Made by a program: the position numbers and the translations under genes. The notes below the pieces were generated by a model that saw nothing but the letters and a program-made list of their open reading frames with translations, was not told where the DNA came from and searched no databases. Positions 41,538-49,854 of a DNA stretch of 64,000 bases are shown in pieces. This DNA is from Opitutaceae bacterium. GTDB lineage: Bacteria > Verrucomicrobiota > Verrucomicrobiia > Opitutales > Opitutaceae. Position 1 is the first letter of the stretch. Every line of letters starts with the position of its first letter. The stretch spans positions 124,001-188,000 of the forward strand of contig JANQRT010000068.1 in assembly GCA_028284385.1 (NCBI GenBank), read 5' to 3'.

Positions 41538-42160
41538 CATTTCAGTGGATTTTAGATTTCTTCAGCTTCTTGTCACTATTGGAGCGAAGTGTACCGAACA
41601 TCGCCACCTTTTGGATTTCTGGTCCATTCCGCAACTTTCTAGTCTGATTTACTGAGAAACCACTTGAAATTAAAATAGGGTTAGCATTTAGTTTTTAAAT
41701 TGGCAATTACTTGTTCAATAAATCTTATTCAGCCCGTTTAAAATAACATTAATCCCGTATTATCCGACTCTTGAATGACGCGAAATCGCCTAAATTTCTT
41801 TTTCTCTTCGATCCATTGATTTCATCTTGCTAGTACTAATCTGCGAACAGAGATGTGCATTTTGAAAGAGCATGAACAAGGTTCATTAGGCAGATGTTGC
41901 TGCAAGAAAAGCAAACGCACGCAGCTCTTTCTCAACAACCGAAAGAGTGGGGACTCTTCCTTTCAATCGATCCTTTAGACGGCCTCCACACAGATTCATC
42001 ATGATGATGTCGAGATAAGCTACTAGAGAATGATTCTACCCTAAAAAATGCCCTAATTCCGTAGGGGAAGGTAATCTATCAAATATAGATTTCAAGCGAT
42101 CACTTTTAGACTCTCTTAGCACTAATGCTATTCAGCAGATAACACCACAATCCAACCAAA
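41538..42160. other. AT-rich intergenic stretch
   Basis: About 620 bp with no supported gene. The base composition is clearly richer in A and T than in the flanking metabolic regions. A 46-codon open frame on the minus strand (about 41895-42035) was seen but has no recognisable similarity. The 3' part presumably carries the promoter for the gene at 42161. Confidence 0.5.
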
Positions 42161-43684
42161 GTGAAAGCACATAAAATAATAGCGATCCCACTCTCAGCCT
42201 GTCTATGCTGTTCCGTCGTTTGGGCAAAATCAGACACAGGCACAAAAACCGATTCTCAAACCGAAGAAATCAAGTTATCAATACCGGCAGACACTGCAAT
42301 ATGCCATCTGCCCAAAACCTCATTCTTAATAGAATATAGCCTGAAAGAGACATTCTCGCTGACAAAGGCAAAAGACGAAAAGGGTAAATACTTTAAAGAC
42401 AAAAATGGCAAGGACCTCAGATATGCAAGGCCAAGAGTCTCGATCACGGATTATAAAATCACTCCTACTTCTTCGACTGATCATAAAAAAGCCTACTTCG
42501 TCGATCTTGAGAAAATAAACAATCTTACTTTATCTAAGGAGGGATATATTGGCGAAGCTAATACCTCCGATACTGGGGGTGGGTATCAGTTGCTATCGGG
42601 ACTAACTTCGGCGCTGAAAGTCTTCACAGCAGCTCTACCCATCATAAAGGGTGGTGAAGAGATCGGTTTGTTTTCACATGGCGATCAGCAGGCCAAAGAA
42701 GAATTCAAGGATCTCTTTCCATTGCAAACTGCTCTACTTGGAGAAATTGCCAACCTTGAAAAAAGCTATTTAGACTTCCTAAAAGATCCGGATAAGGAAG
42801 ACGCAAAGGAAGTTGCAGAGCTGATGGAAAAAGCAATAGGGATCAAGCGTTCCCAACTCAGTCGATCGGGAAAATTGGTTCTCCGATTCACCCCAAGCCT
42901 CGACAATAACGCAAAGAACGTGTTAACCGAAATCGCCAAACTAAACTGGACTCATTCAATACCAGATGATGTAGGCAAAACAAAAGAGATCTCTTGGAAA
43001 TTTACTCCAAAAGTGGAGGCAACGGTGGTCGAGAATTCAATAACCAAGAAAATAGAAAACGATTCCGAATTACCTCTGTCTATATTTGAGATATCCGATT
43101 CATCAGCTCGCTTGAAAAAAAGGATAGCAGAATTGGAAAAAGAAATGACCAATCCAGCGGAAAGATCAAAAAGCGAGGTAAGACAAGAACTGAGACAGAA
43201 ATCAAAAGAACTCGAGGAGCTTGAGGAGAAAATCGGAAGATCGGAAAAAATCGTTTTTAGGATACCCGCAGAAGCCTCCCTTAAGGGAACTCTCAACCTC
43301 TCGCTAGAAGACGTTACCGAGGAGTCTGACCCAATCACTACTTTCGAGCATCAGAAATATCCGATTGCGCAACTCGGAGTAATTTCATATATTGATTATT
43401 CAGCTCGAGCATTCGAAAAACGGAGTGTAGGTTTAAAATTCGACCCCACCACTGGCGGTCTTTTGGCATTTTCGAATCAAAAACAAGGACCAAGCGAAGC
43501 TATCGGAAGTCTGGCTACAGAAATTTCCAGTTACAATGATGCCGTTGCAAAAATCGATGAAGCCAAGAATACAGAGCTCAAGCAGGCTACTAAAGAGGCT
43601 GAGTTAGCCGAGGCTAAGCTCAGAAAGAAAAAAGCAGAAGACGAGCTCGCTGGGCTGCAAACGCCATCAAGCGGGGGGAATTGA
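42161..43684 (+). CDS. Exported coiled-coil-containing protein of unknown function
   Basis: A 507-residue protein read from a GTG at 42161, which begins a good signal peptide (HKIIAIPLSACLCCSVVWAK). A beta-rich N-terminal part (KPRVSITDYKITPTS-like strands after residue 90) is followed by helices. One coiled coil lies near 320-365 (KKRIAELEKEMTNPAERSKS, ELRQKSKELEELEEKIGR) and another at the C-terminus (ATKEAELAEAKLRKKKAEDE). No family was recognised. Codon use is AT-richer than that of the metabolic genes around the window. It has its own terminator at 43696 and lies upstream of the cyclase operon. Whether it belongs functionally to that defence-like island is unclear. Confidence 0.6.
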   Translation: MKAHKIIAIPLSACLCCSVVWAKSDTGTKTDSQTEEIKLSIPADTAICHLPKTSFLIEYSLKETFSLTKAKDEKGKYFKDKNGKDLRYARPRVSITDYKITPTSSTDHKKAYFVDLEKINNLTLSKEGYIGEANTSDTGGGYQLLSGLTSALKVFTAALPIIKGGEEIGLFSHGDQQAKEEFKDLFPLQTALLGEIANLEKSYLDFLKDPDKEDAKEVAELMEKAIGIKRSQLSRSGKLVLRFTPSLDNNAKNVLTEIAKLNWTHSIPDDVGKTKEISWKFTPKVEATVVENSITKKIENDSELPLSIFEISDSSARLKKRIAELEKEMTNPAERSKSEVRQELRQKSKELEELEEKIGRSEKIVFRIPAEASLKGTLNLSLEDVTEESDPITTFEHQKYPIAQLGVISYIDYSARAFEKRSVGLKFDPTTGGLLAFSNQKQGPSEAIGSLATEISSYNDAVAKIDEAKNTELKQATKEAELAEAKLRKKKAEDELAGLQTPSSGGN

Positions 43685-43695
43685 TTTCGATCTAA

Positions 43696-43748
43696 ATTGC
43701 TCTACTCACAATTTTGCGTGCAAACGACGTGGGTAGAGCAATCTTTTA
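43696..43748 (+). terminator. Rho-independent terminator
   Basis: ATTGCTCTACTCAC (43696-43709) pairs with GTGGGTAGAGCAAT (43729-43742) with one G-T wobble, and CTTTTATA follows. It lies 11 bp after the stop of the exported coiled-coil protein gene. Confidence 0.8.
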
Positions 43749-44193
43749 TAGCAAAACACTGGGGACCGATAAGTCTCTTTCGGGACTGACTTGAGCGATC
43801 CAGTCAATCAAATCCTTTGGCCCATCACCCTAGTCCCGTGGAGGGGAGTATAATTTCTGCAGATTAGGTCTCGTGGGAAGATGAGTCGGCGAACTTATTT
43901 GGTTTCACTATCGCTAAATTTGAAGCGTAGGAGATACGGTGCTATGGTCTGGAAATTCGGAAGGTATCGTTTGTCGCCATTTTCTGAATATGGTCGCAGA
44001 AAACGATGCGAAGGAATTTGGAACATGGAACATTCGGCCCATTTAAACAATCTAGTGCATTTGAAATTTGTTCTTGATCGTCTAAAGTTAATGCATACAC
44101 CGTCGTTACTTATAAGAGAATTATTAGTGGCATAAAGTGATTTTGTGTCTCTGCCCTACGTATAATTAGTGAGCCATATTGGCCCTTGATTTA
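43749..44193. other. Intergenic stretch without a supported gene
   Basis: An 84-codon frame at 43881-44135 exists, but it has no similarity, no ribosome binding site and a basic, low-information composition, so it is not called. A second terminator follows at 44194. Confidence 0.45.
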
Positions 44194-44229
44194 AGCTCTG
44201 GATATTTGAATCCAGGGCTTTTTTATTTT
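44194..44229 (+). terminator. Rho-independent terminator upstream of the cyclase operon
   Basis: AGCTCTGGAT (44194-44203), a 6-nt loop and ATCCAGGGCT (44210-44219) form a 10-bp stem with one wobble, followed by TTTTTTATTTTT. It insulates the cyclase operon from upstream transcription, although no gene ending just before it was identified. Confidence 0.75.
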
Positions 44230-44368
44230 TATCTCTTTGTGTATCAGAATGATAGATACTTATGCCTTTTTCTGGCACGGCTTATGCAAGGGTGTGTAGC
44301 AATTGGGACATAGGCATTTCTATTTCATGGGAGGTAGGATGTTGGTTCTTTCAAACTAGATATTGTAC

Positions 44369-45871
44369 ATGGACGTAATACATTCTGATTTGTCCGATCT
44401 ACTTGATTTTCGGACTAAAAAATTCGAAGGGCAGGCCCCTTTTTCGGTGGCAACAGGCTACCATTTATATGCTGAGACAAGGCTCGATCAATCGATAACG
44501 GCACCTACCGATAAAGACACTGCTAGAAAATATCTGCGCTTCTTGCAGCGCTTCACTTGGCTTTGTTCTGAAACGGCAGAGTTGTTTGGTGGTAGCTTAC
44601 TTGAGGCTCAAGGAGCGCGAACACATCTCATCCTTCCAGCCAACACCCATAATCCTCGATCGATGTTCGAGCTAGTCGAGCTGTGTGCTTTTCTGTACGA
44701 GTCAGTTAAGTCCGAAATGGATAGAAGATTTCCGGAAAAGAAATCTGCAATCGCCTTTGCGGCGGATTTCGGGGAAGCAATGATGTTAAGGTCGAGAATC
44801 GAAGATTCAGATTCCATAGTATCGCTTGGTAATTGCGCGAATCGCCCTGCTAAACGGCTTGGCTATTATGAAGGTGGAGCTTCTGCTGATACTGTTCATT
44901 CTAAAGAGCTATCCATTCCGCAGAGCTTGGTTACTCAAGAGATCATTCCATATCTTGACGATGCTGATGACGATAAATGGAGGGAGGTGCTCCTAGAGAG
45001 AGTGAGTGTGAGGCCCGATTTTAGAACGATTTTTCAAGAGGTGTTTAACCGATCTTTTCGACCTGATCGACTGTTAGAAGATCAGTATGTTGTTCGCGAT
45101 CTGTCTTTGAATGAGATCGAAACTAAAGGTTATGCTCAAAGTGGTAATGCTGTATCGCTCTATGGCTGGATGTTGAGAGCCGATCTAGACGGCTTCAGTG
45201 CCCAAATTGCTGCGGCGACTAGTTATCAATCGAAGGTGATTTTGGCCAGGCGATTTGCTAGCCTAATGGACGACTACAATAAATTCATAGAGAAGCACGG
45301 CCCCAATTCTTCTATCGCGATGCCTTGGGCTGGTGATTGTGCAAATATGCTTTTGCTGCCAAGAGGAACAGCTGTATCTAGCGAAAGCAGTGCGAAGCTA
45401 TACAGAGAAAGTAGACCTTTTTTGCCTGTAATCGAAACCGACAAATGGAATAAAGAGATGGGAGAATCCGCGAGCAGGACTTTGGGATCCAGTTGGGCAG
45501 TTGCGCTTGCTGGAGGGGATCCTGAAGGTGCGAGCTTCAATATGCTCCGAGCAACACTCGCAACCGATGGTCGGCTGTTTCCGATTGCAGTTGGAAAGTG
45601 TGTAAAAGTCTCCAGCGATGGGGAGCATGCTGACTGGCTTGAGGGCGATCAGGTTGCTTTGTACCGAGAGGACTACTTGGTCTTGCGGAAATCCCTTCAG
45701 AATATTTTTGAGTTCGGGGATTCGAAATTCTACAGTTCTTCAAAGAATGAATTGCGCGAGGCGGTGGAATCCATGAATCCGCCAAAGTCGGAGCCTCAGG
45801 CATATACTACTAGGTCTGGATCAAGCGTAGCGATACCAGCTCAGCGACCCTACTATCGGGATGGCGGTTAA
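44369..45871 (+). CDS. Two-domain class III nucleotidyl cyclase (Pycsar-like), ending in Gly-Gly
   Basis: The ATG at 44369 is preferred to a TTG two codons earlier. The 500-residue cytoplasmic protein contains two adenylate/guanylate-cyclase-like domains. In the second (about 255-450) the metal aspartates are present, Asp272 in LRADLDGFSA and Asp323 in PWAGDCANMLLL, at the usual ~50-residue spacing; a later FNMLRA corresponds to the cyclase VNxAxRL region. The first (about 25-185) keeps LGNCANRPAKRL but lacks both aspartates, so it looks like a degenerate partner in an intramolecular pseudo-dimer. The C-terminus is PYYRDGG. The gene overlaps the E2-like gene by 11 bp, and a membrane effector follows, as in Pycsar systems that make cCMP or cUMP on phage infection. 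The nucleotide made is unknown. Confidence 0.7.
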   Translation: MDVIHSDLSDLLDFRTKKFEGQAPFSVATGYHLYAETRLDQSITAPTDKDTARKYLRFLQRFTWLCSETAELFGGSLLEAQGARTHLILPANTHNPRSMFELVELCAFLYESVKSEMDRRFPEKKSAIAFAADFGEAMMLRSRIEDSDSIVSLGNCANRPAKRLGYYEGGASADTVHSKELSIPQSLVTQEIIPYLDDADDDKWREVLLERVSVRPDFRTIFQEVFNRSFRPDRLLEDQYVVRDLSLNEIETKGYAQSGNAVSLYGWMLRADLDGFSAQIAAATSYQSKVILARRFASLMDDYNKFIEKHGPNSSIAMPWAGDCANMLLLPRGTAVSSESSAKLYRESRPFLPVIETDKWNKEMGESASRTLGSSWAVALAGGDPEGASFNMLRATLATDGRLFPIAVGKCVKVSSDGEHADWLEGDQVALYREDYLVLRKSLQNIFEFGDSKFYSSSKNELREAVESMNPPKSEPQAYTTRSGSSVAIPAQRPYYRDGG

Positions 45872-46436
45872 ATTGGATTCGAAAGCGCGTTTGAAAAGAA
45901 CTCGAGCGGATCGATTGTCTGTGGAATTAAGCAAAAATCTAAAAGGTCCTAAATTTCGAAGACTAATCAAAGTTAAGTCTGAGAAATACTTTTGCGTTCA
46001 AGGGGTATTACCGATTAATTCGGGCGAGAGCTTCTCAAGTGATATAAAGATAAGGATCTTTAGCAACTGGAGAGATTCGCCACCTACAGTTATATGCGAA
46101 GAGCCATGGGTTAGGCGACATATTGATTGGCATGTCTATCGAACAGGAGAGCTGTGTTGGGTGTTACCGAAGCAATGGAAGGATGCTGTAAGTTCTTTCG
46201 AAAGACGTATTCCAACCCTGAGCCTGTGTGAGTCCTCTGCATTCTTCCTGCTTAGAAACGTGGAATATTTACTGAAATGTCACCGGATTGGATACGAGAA
46301 AGGGGAAGAAAGCTGGAATCCTGAGTGGAGTGAATTTCTGCATGATAAGGAGGGAGTTGAGCAGTATTTAAGGGAGCTAGAACAAATACAGATTGGAGAG
46401 GCAAAAGTGATCGAGGATGCAAACGGAAAAAATTGA
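45861..46436 (+). CDS. Small E2/UBC-like protein (bacterial ubiquitin-conjugation-like)
   Basis: A 191-residue cytoplasmic protein. The central part (about 40-110) follows the pattern of bacterial E2 (ubiquitin-conjugating fold) proteins: a strand series, SPPTVICEEPWVRRH, then DWHVYRTGELCWVLPKQW, in which Cys99 would be the catalytic cysteine with His91 nearby. The C-terminal half is helical (FFLLRNVEYLLKCHRIG, SWNPEWSEFL). In short type II CBASS systems a lone E2 acts on the C-terminus of the cyclase, and here the preceding cyclase ends in Gly-Gly. The gene overlaps both neighbours (11 and 20 bp), so stoichiometric co-expression is expected. The E2 call rests on motif pattern only. Confidence 0.55.
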   Translation: MAVKLDSKARLKRTRADRLSVELSKNLKGPKFRRLIKVKSEKYFCVQGVLPINSGESFSSDIKIRIFSNWRDSPPTVICEEPWVRRHIDWHVYRTGELCWVLPKQWKDAVSSFERRIPTLSLCESSAFFLLRNVEYLLKCHRIGYEKGEESWNPEWSEFLHDKEGVEQYLRELEQIQIGEAKVIEDANGKN

Positions 46437-46956
46437 ACACTTAAAGGCTGGATATTCCAACTGCCAAGAGAGAATCCGGGATTTGGATACGAAAACTAAC
46501 GTCTTATTTGGTTTCCAAATCGCGATTGTTGGTTTGTTGGTTACAGCTGCCTTTTCTGTCTCAGAGGGAGAGGTCGATCTAGGATTCAATGACTGCGGTT
46601 CGCTTGTGGATTCCTATGTTCTAATCATAGTTTGGGCTATAAGCGTATTTTTAGGGATGCTCTCGCTACTCTTCCTGATATCCACTTTGAAAGCACGTGG
46701 CCCTAACGGAAAAGCTTCATACTCTGTACTGTTTCCTTTCTACGATGATAAGAAAGCAAGTGCCGATTACGAGAAAGCAGTAGAGGGGTTTTTGGGATTT
46801 GGCGAAGATCAGATTGTCAAAGAATATAAAGATCAGTTAAAGCAGGTCGGCTCCATCCTTTTCAAAAAGATAAAAACAAACCAACGCTCCGAGGTTTGTC
46901 TGCGGTTGCAGATCCTTTTCATTCTTGTAGGAACTCTTATGTTCGTGATTGTCTGA
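46417..46956 (+). CDS. Membrane effector resembling the Pycsar TM effector (DUF5706-like)
   Basis: A 179-residue protein with an N-terminal helix carrying the charged motif RDLDTKTNVLFGF, membrane helices at about 28-46 (VLFGFQIAIVGLLVTAAF) and 64-89 (DSYVLIIVWAISVFLGMLSL), a cytoplasmic segment (SYSVLFPFYDDKKASADYEK, EYKDQLKQVGSILFKKIKTN) and a final membrane helix (LQILFILVGTLMFVIV). The layout matches the transmembrane effectors of Pycsar, which respond to a cyclic pyrimidine nucleotide and damage the inner membrane of infected cells. It is the last gene of the operon and overlaps the E2-like gene by 20 bp. Confidence 0.65.
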   Translation: MQTEKIEHLKAGYSNCQERIRDLDTKTNVLFGFQIAIVGLLVTAAFSVSEGEVDLGFNDCGSLVDSYVLIIVWAISVFLGMLSLLFLISTLKARGPNGKASYSVLFPFYDDKKASADYEKAVEGFLGFGEDQIVKEYKDQLKQVGSILFKKIKTNQRSEVCLRLQILFILVGTLMFVIV

Positions 46957-47002
46957 AGTACGGATTTAATTGGACTTCAATGGTATGTTGTGTCGCCAAG
47001 GC

Positions 47003-47090
47003 AAGCGGAAGTCAAATCGGGGAGTGCCTGGGCTTCTCGTGAGAACAAGCCATAAGCGTCTGATAATTTTGTATTCGAGTATCGACTACT
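47003..47090. repeat. Direct repeat, copy A, downstream of the MGH1-like gene
   Basis: An 88-bp sequence (AAGCGGAAGTCAAATCGGGG ... GACTACT) that aligns without gaps to 49767-49854 at roughly three quarters identity. On the minus strand each copy lies just 3' of a gene (MGH1-like and nucleoside-hydrolase-like). Confidence 0.75.
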
Positions 47091-47158
47091 ATTTAAATGC
47101 GAGGCAACGGTCATTCATGTCCGCTGTTTGAGGTAGATTCCGCTTCAGTTCGACTCGC

Positions 47159-49708
47159 TCACTTGGACCAGGCTTCTATTTCCGTGACGCCGCTGCGGGT
47201 TCTTTCTCCTTCCGCGTGGTAGAAGATGGCTCGGATTCGCGAGGTCTCGATGGCGGGAAAGGTGTAGGTGTTAGCCATGCCACCGGTGGGTTGCTCAGGC
47301 ACGTTTTTTTGTATCTCAATTTTCTCCCACTCCTGGCCGGTCCAAGACTCTAGTTCGAGTTTCACGGGCGCTTTCACGCCACCGCCGTCCGAGTAGATGT
47401 GGAGGATTACGCGGCCAACGACCTTCTCTTCGTCAAAATCGACAGCCAACCAGTCGCTTTCCTCGTTGGGCGAGCCGAAGCTTGTCCAGCGGTTGTTGGG
47501 GTTTCTTTGATAGATGATGCGTCCGTCGATGGCCTTGTCCGGGGTTCCGCCGTAGCGGCCTTCGAAGGAGGCGGTGGCTTTGGGGAATCCTTGGTTGGGG
47601 GTGGCGTTGAAGGAGAGATTGCCTTTTGGCGGCGGGGCTGCGCGGTAGGGCTTCTCGCCGGGTCCCCAGGCTTGAAGTTCGGTGAGGGCGGAGTTGCTTC
47701 CTTTGGCGTGAGTCAAGTGAGCCCGGATGACGGAAGCCTTTATAACGGGAAAATGGATACGGTAGGGGCGTCCGCCTTCGGGCTTCGCTGGCGAGGTCTG
47801 CGTGTCGACGATGACGGCCCAACGGTCTCCCTGGCGGTATTCCAGACGGATGCTTTTCGGAGCCCGGAACTTCGAATTCGGTCCATCGTCGATGACATAG
47901 AGCATGACGGTGTCGAGCGGGCGTTCGACACCGAAGTCTACCGCAACCCAATCTTCCGGGTTGGGCGAACCTAAGGTGGTCCAACGATCCACTGGCTGGA
48001 GATCGTAGATGTATTCGCCATCGCTGATCATCGATAAAGAGCCGTCTGGGCCGACGTGAGAGGCGGAGTAGCGCGGAAAGTAGGAGCCCTCGTTGTTGAC
48101 GGCGTAGTTCATTGGAGGATACGGATCGATCGGGATGGTCTTCGAGCCGCCGGGTAGCTTGGCCTGAAGAAGGCCGATCTCGGGTGATTGGGCGGCTACT
48201 TCTCCGTCGATCAGAAGCGTCAGGCCGGCGCCCTTGCCATAGCGTTCGCCGCTGCGGTCCCAGAGGATAGTGAGGTTGTGACCGTGGTAGGGGACATCAT
48301 CGAGAGCGAAGTAGTCCCAGTTATCCGGGATGAGAGGCTTAAGAGTAACTGTGTCGTTGTCCGAGGGCTGAAGTCCGGCTAGTCCCGTAATAACGAGATC
48401 CGGAAAGGCGGAGTGATAGTAGTGTTCGCTGCGATTCGGGAAGTCATGATAATCCCAAGAGCCGGTATCGGGATGTAGGGCTTCGGCGATGTAGGGCTTG
48501 CCGTCCTTGCGGTGGGAAATGGCGAAGGTGTGGAGGAGATCGGCATAGTCGCCTTGCTCGATGTGATCCTGACTGTATTCCTGGAGAAGCTTCGCCATGG
48601 CCTGGAGGGTCTGGGAAGTCGCGAAGGGCCAGGATTGGCCGCTCCACCAACAGCAACGTTCGGATAAGATGAAGAGCGGATCATTTCGTTCGACGGTGGT
48701 CGGTCCGTAGGGAGCCTTGAAGAACTGCTCGTCGAGCAGAAATTGCCAAGCCTCCTCGAAGCCGGGATCCGGGAGACCGAAGGCCCAGGGGACGTAACCG
48801 TGCAGTTCGCGTCCATGAGGGCTACCAGCGAATTGGCCGCTTTGATAGGTTAGTGTGTGTTTTTCCACTACATGGCCGTCTTTTTCGTGACGCTGGTTGC
48901 TCATGGGGAAGAAGAAGTCGCGGTCGGGATCCCAGAGCTTTTCCTGAAGGTTAGTCTTGATCAGCGCGGCCTTGTCCGCGAAGCGTTTTGCCTGGGCGGC
49001 GTCGCCTTTGAGCCTGGCCATTTTTTCCAAGGCCTGAGCATCGGCCCACATGTAGGTGGTGAAGCTGGGCCGTAGTGACTGTCCGCCTCGTACCCGGTTC
49101 TGGGTCTGGCGGGAATTGATATCCAGCTCCATGCCGTCATCATGGCCCAGTTGCCAGAAGAGGCCCATGTCCTCGACCCACTTTGCCCGTTCCCACTCGT
49201 TGAAGTTTTGTACCAGGTCTGGGAAAAGATCGAGGAGGTATTCCTGGTGAGGATAGACCTGATGGATGCTCCAGGCGGACTCTGCTGCCCAGAAGGAGTA
49301 CTTGCGGGGCTGGGCGCCGGGATGGCGCATCCAGTAGCGCATGTAGTCGCGGACATAGCGTGGGTTCCGCAGCCAGCGGAGGTCGTCGATCTGCAGTCCG
49401 GCGGGGCAGGCGATGGTGCCGTAGGCTCCGGACCAGAAGGGGCGGTTGGAGAATTCGGTGAAGACGTAGCCGGTGTTGGGGTCTCCGTAGACCAGGCGCC
49501 GGGTCGCCAATTCCCAGCGATAGTAGTAGGTCGTGTCGATTTCCTTATCGGGGGTTTCGAGAAAGGGAATGTGGGACTCGAACCATTCGAAGTCGCGATT
49601 GACCCAGAAATCCTGCCGTTCCAGTAGGGCTCGTTTATCGAGAATTTCCGCCGTGCTGGAGAGGGTGCTAATGAGCAGGAAAGCGAGGATGGCGAGTGTT
49701 CGATACAT
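47159..49708 (-). CDS. Exported MGH1/GH63-like glycoside hydrolase with two discoidin (F5/8 type C) domains
   Basis: The ATG at 49708 directly begins a signal peptide (YRTLAILAFLLISTLSSTAE); a further ATG lies 16 codons upstream at 49756. The 849-residue protein has an (alpha/alpha)6 toroid region (about 40-460: DTTYYYRWELATRRLVYGDP, YSFWAAESAWSIHQVYP, LGHDDGMELDINSRQTQN, CCWWSGQSWPFATSQT) as in mannosylglycerate-hydrolase-like and GH63 enzymes. A beta-rich part follows, then two discoidin-type carbohydrate-binding domains with the shared motif RWTTLGSPNPEDWVAVDFG / RWTSFGSPNEESDWLAVDFD. It probably cleaves an alpha-linked sugar from an extracellular glycan. Direct repeats of 88 bp flank it. 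Confidence 0.8.
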   Translation of the reverse strand: MYRTLAILAFLLISTLSSTAEILDKRALLERQDFWVNRDFEWFESHIPFLETPDKEIDTTYYYRWELATRRLVYGDPNTGYVFTEFSNRPFWSGAYGTIACPAGLQIDDLRWLRNPRYVRDYMRYWMRHPGAQPRKYSFWAAESAWSIHQVYPHQEYLLDLFPDLVQNFNEWERAKWVEDMGLFWQLGHDDGMELDINSRQTQNRVRGGQSLRPSFTTYMWADAQALEKMARLKGDAAQAKRFADKAALIKTNLQEKLWDPDRDFFFPMSNQRHEKDGHVVEKHTLTYQSGQFAGSPHGRELHGYVPWAFGLPDPGFEEAWQFLLDEQFFKAPYGPTTVERNDPLFILSERCCWWSGQSWPFATSQTLQAMAKLLQEYSQDHIEQGDYADLLHTFAISHRKDGKPYIAEALHPDTGSWDYHDFPNRSEHYYHSAFPDLVITGLAGLQPSDNDTVTLKPLIPDNWDYFALDDVPYHGHNLTILWDRSGERYGKGAGLTLLIDGEVAAQSPEIGLLQAKLPGGSKTIPIDPYPPMNYAVNNEGSYFPRYSASHVGPDGSLSMISDGEYIYDLQPVDRWTTLGSPNPEDWVAVDFGVERPLDTVMLYVIDDGPNSKFRAPKSIRLEYRQGDRWAVIVDTQTSPAKPEGGRPYRIHFPVIKASVIRAHLTHAKGSNSALTELQAWGPGEKPYRAAPPPKGNLSFNATPNQGFPKATASFEGRYGGTPDKAIDGRIIYQRNPNNRWTSFGSPNEESDWLAVDFDEEKVVGRVILHIYSDGGGVKAPVKLELESWTGQEWEKIEIQKNVPEQPTGGMANTYTFPAIETSRIRAIFYHAEGERTRSGVTEIEAWSK

Positions 49709-49766
49709 TACAGGAAGAGGTAAACCGAGCCGGACTAATTGCACGTATAATCTCATTTACCGAAGT

Positions 49767-49854
49767 GAGCGGAAATCAAATCGGGGAGCGCGTGAGTTTC
49801 TCGTAGGAAGAAGCCATGAGCGTACAGGGACATCGTATTCGAATGACAACTACT
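49767..49854. repeat. Direct repeat, copy B
   Basis: Second copy of the 47003-47090 sequence. It starts 10 bp beyond the ATG at 49756 and reaches into the stop codon of the nucleoside-hydrolase-like gene (49850). Confidence 0.75.

Noticed and set aside
41895..42035. 46-codon minus-strand frame (contains NLCGGRLKDRLKGRVPTLSV) considered as a transposase remnant
   Set aside because: No transposase motif (DDE, helix-turn-helix) could be recognised and no terminal repeats surround it.
43881..44135. 84-codon open frame between two terminators
   Set aside because: No similarity, no ribosome binding site and a basic, low-information sequence; probably chance.
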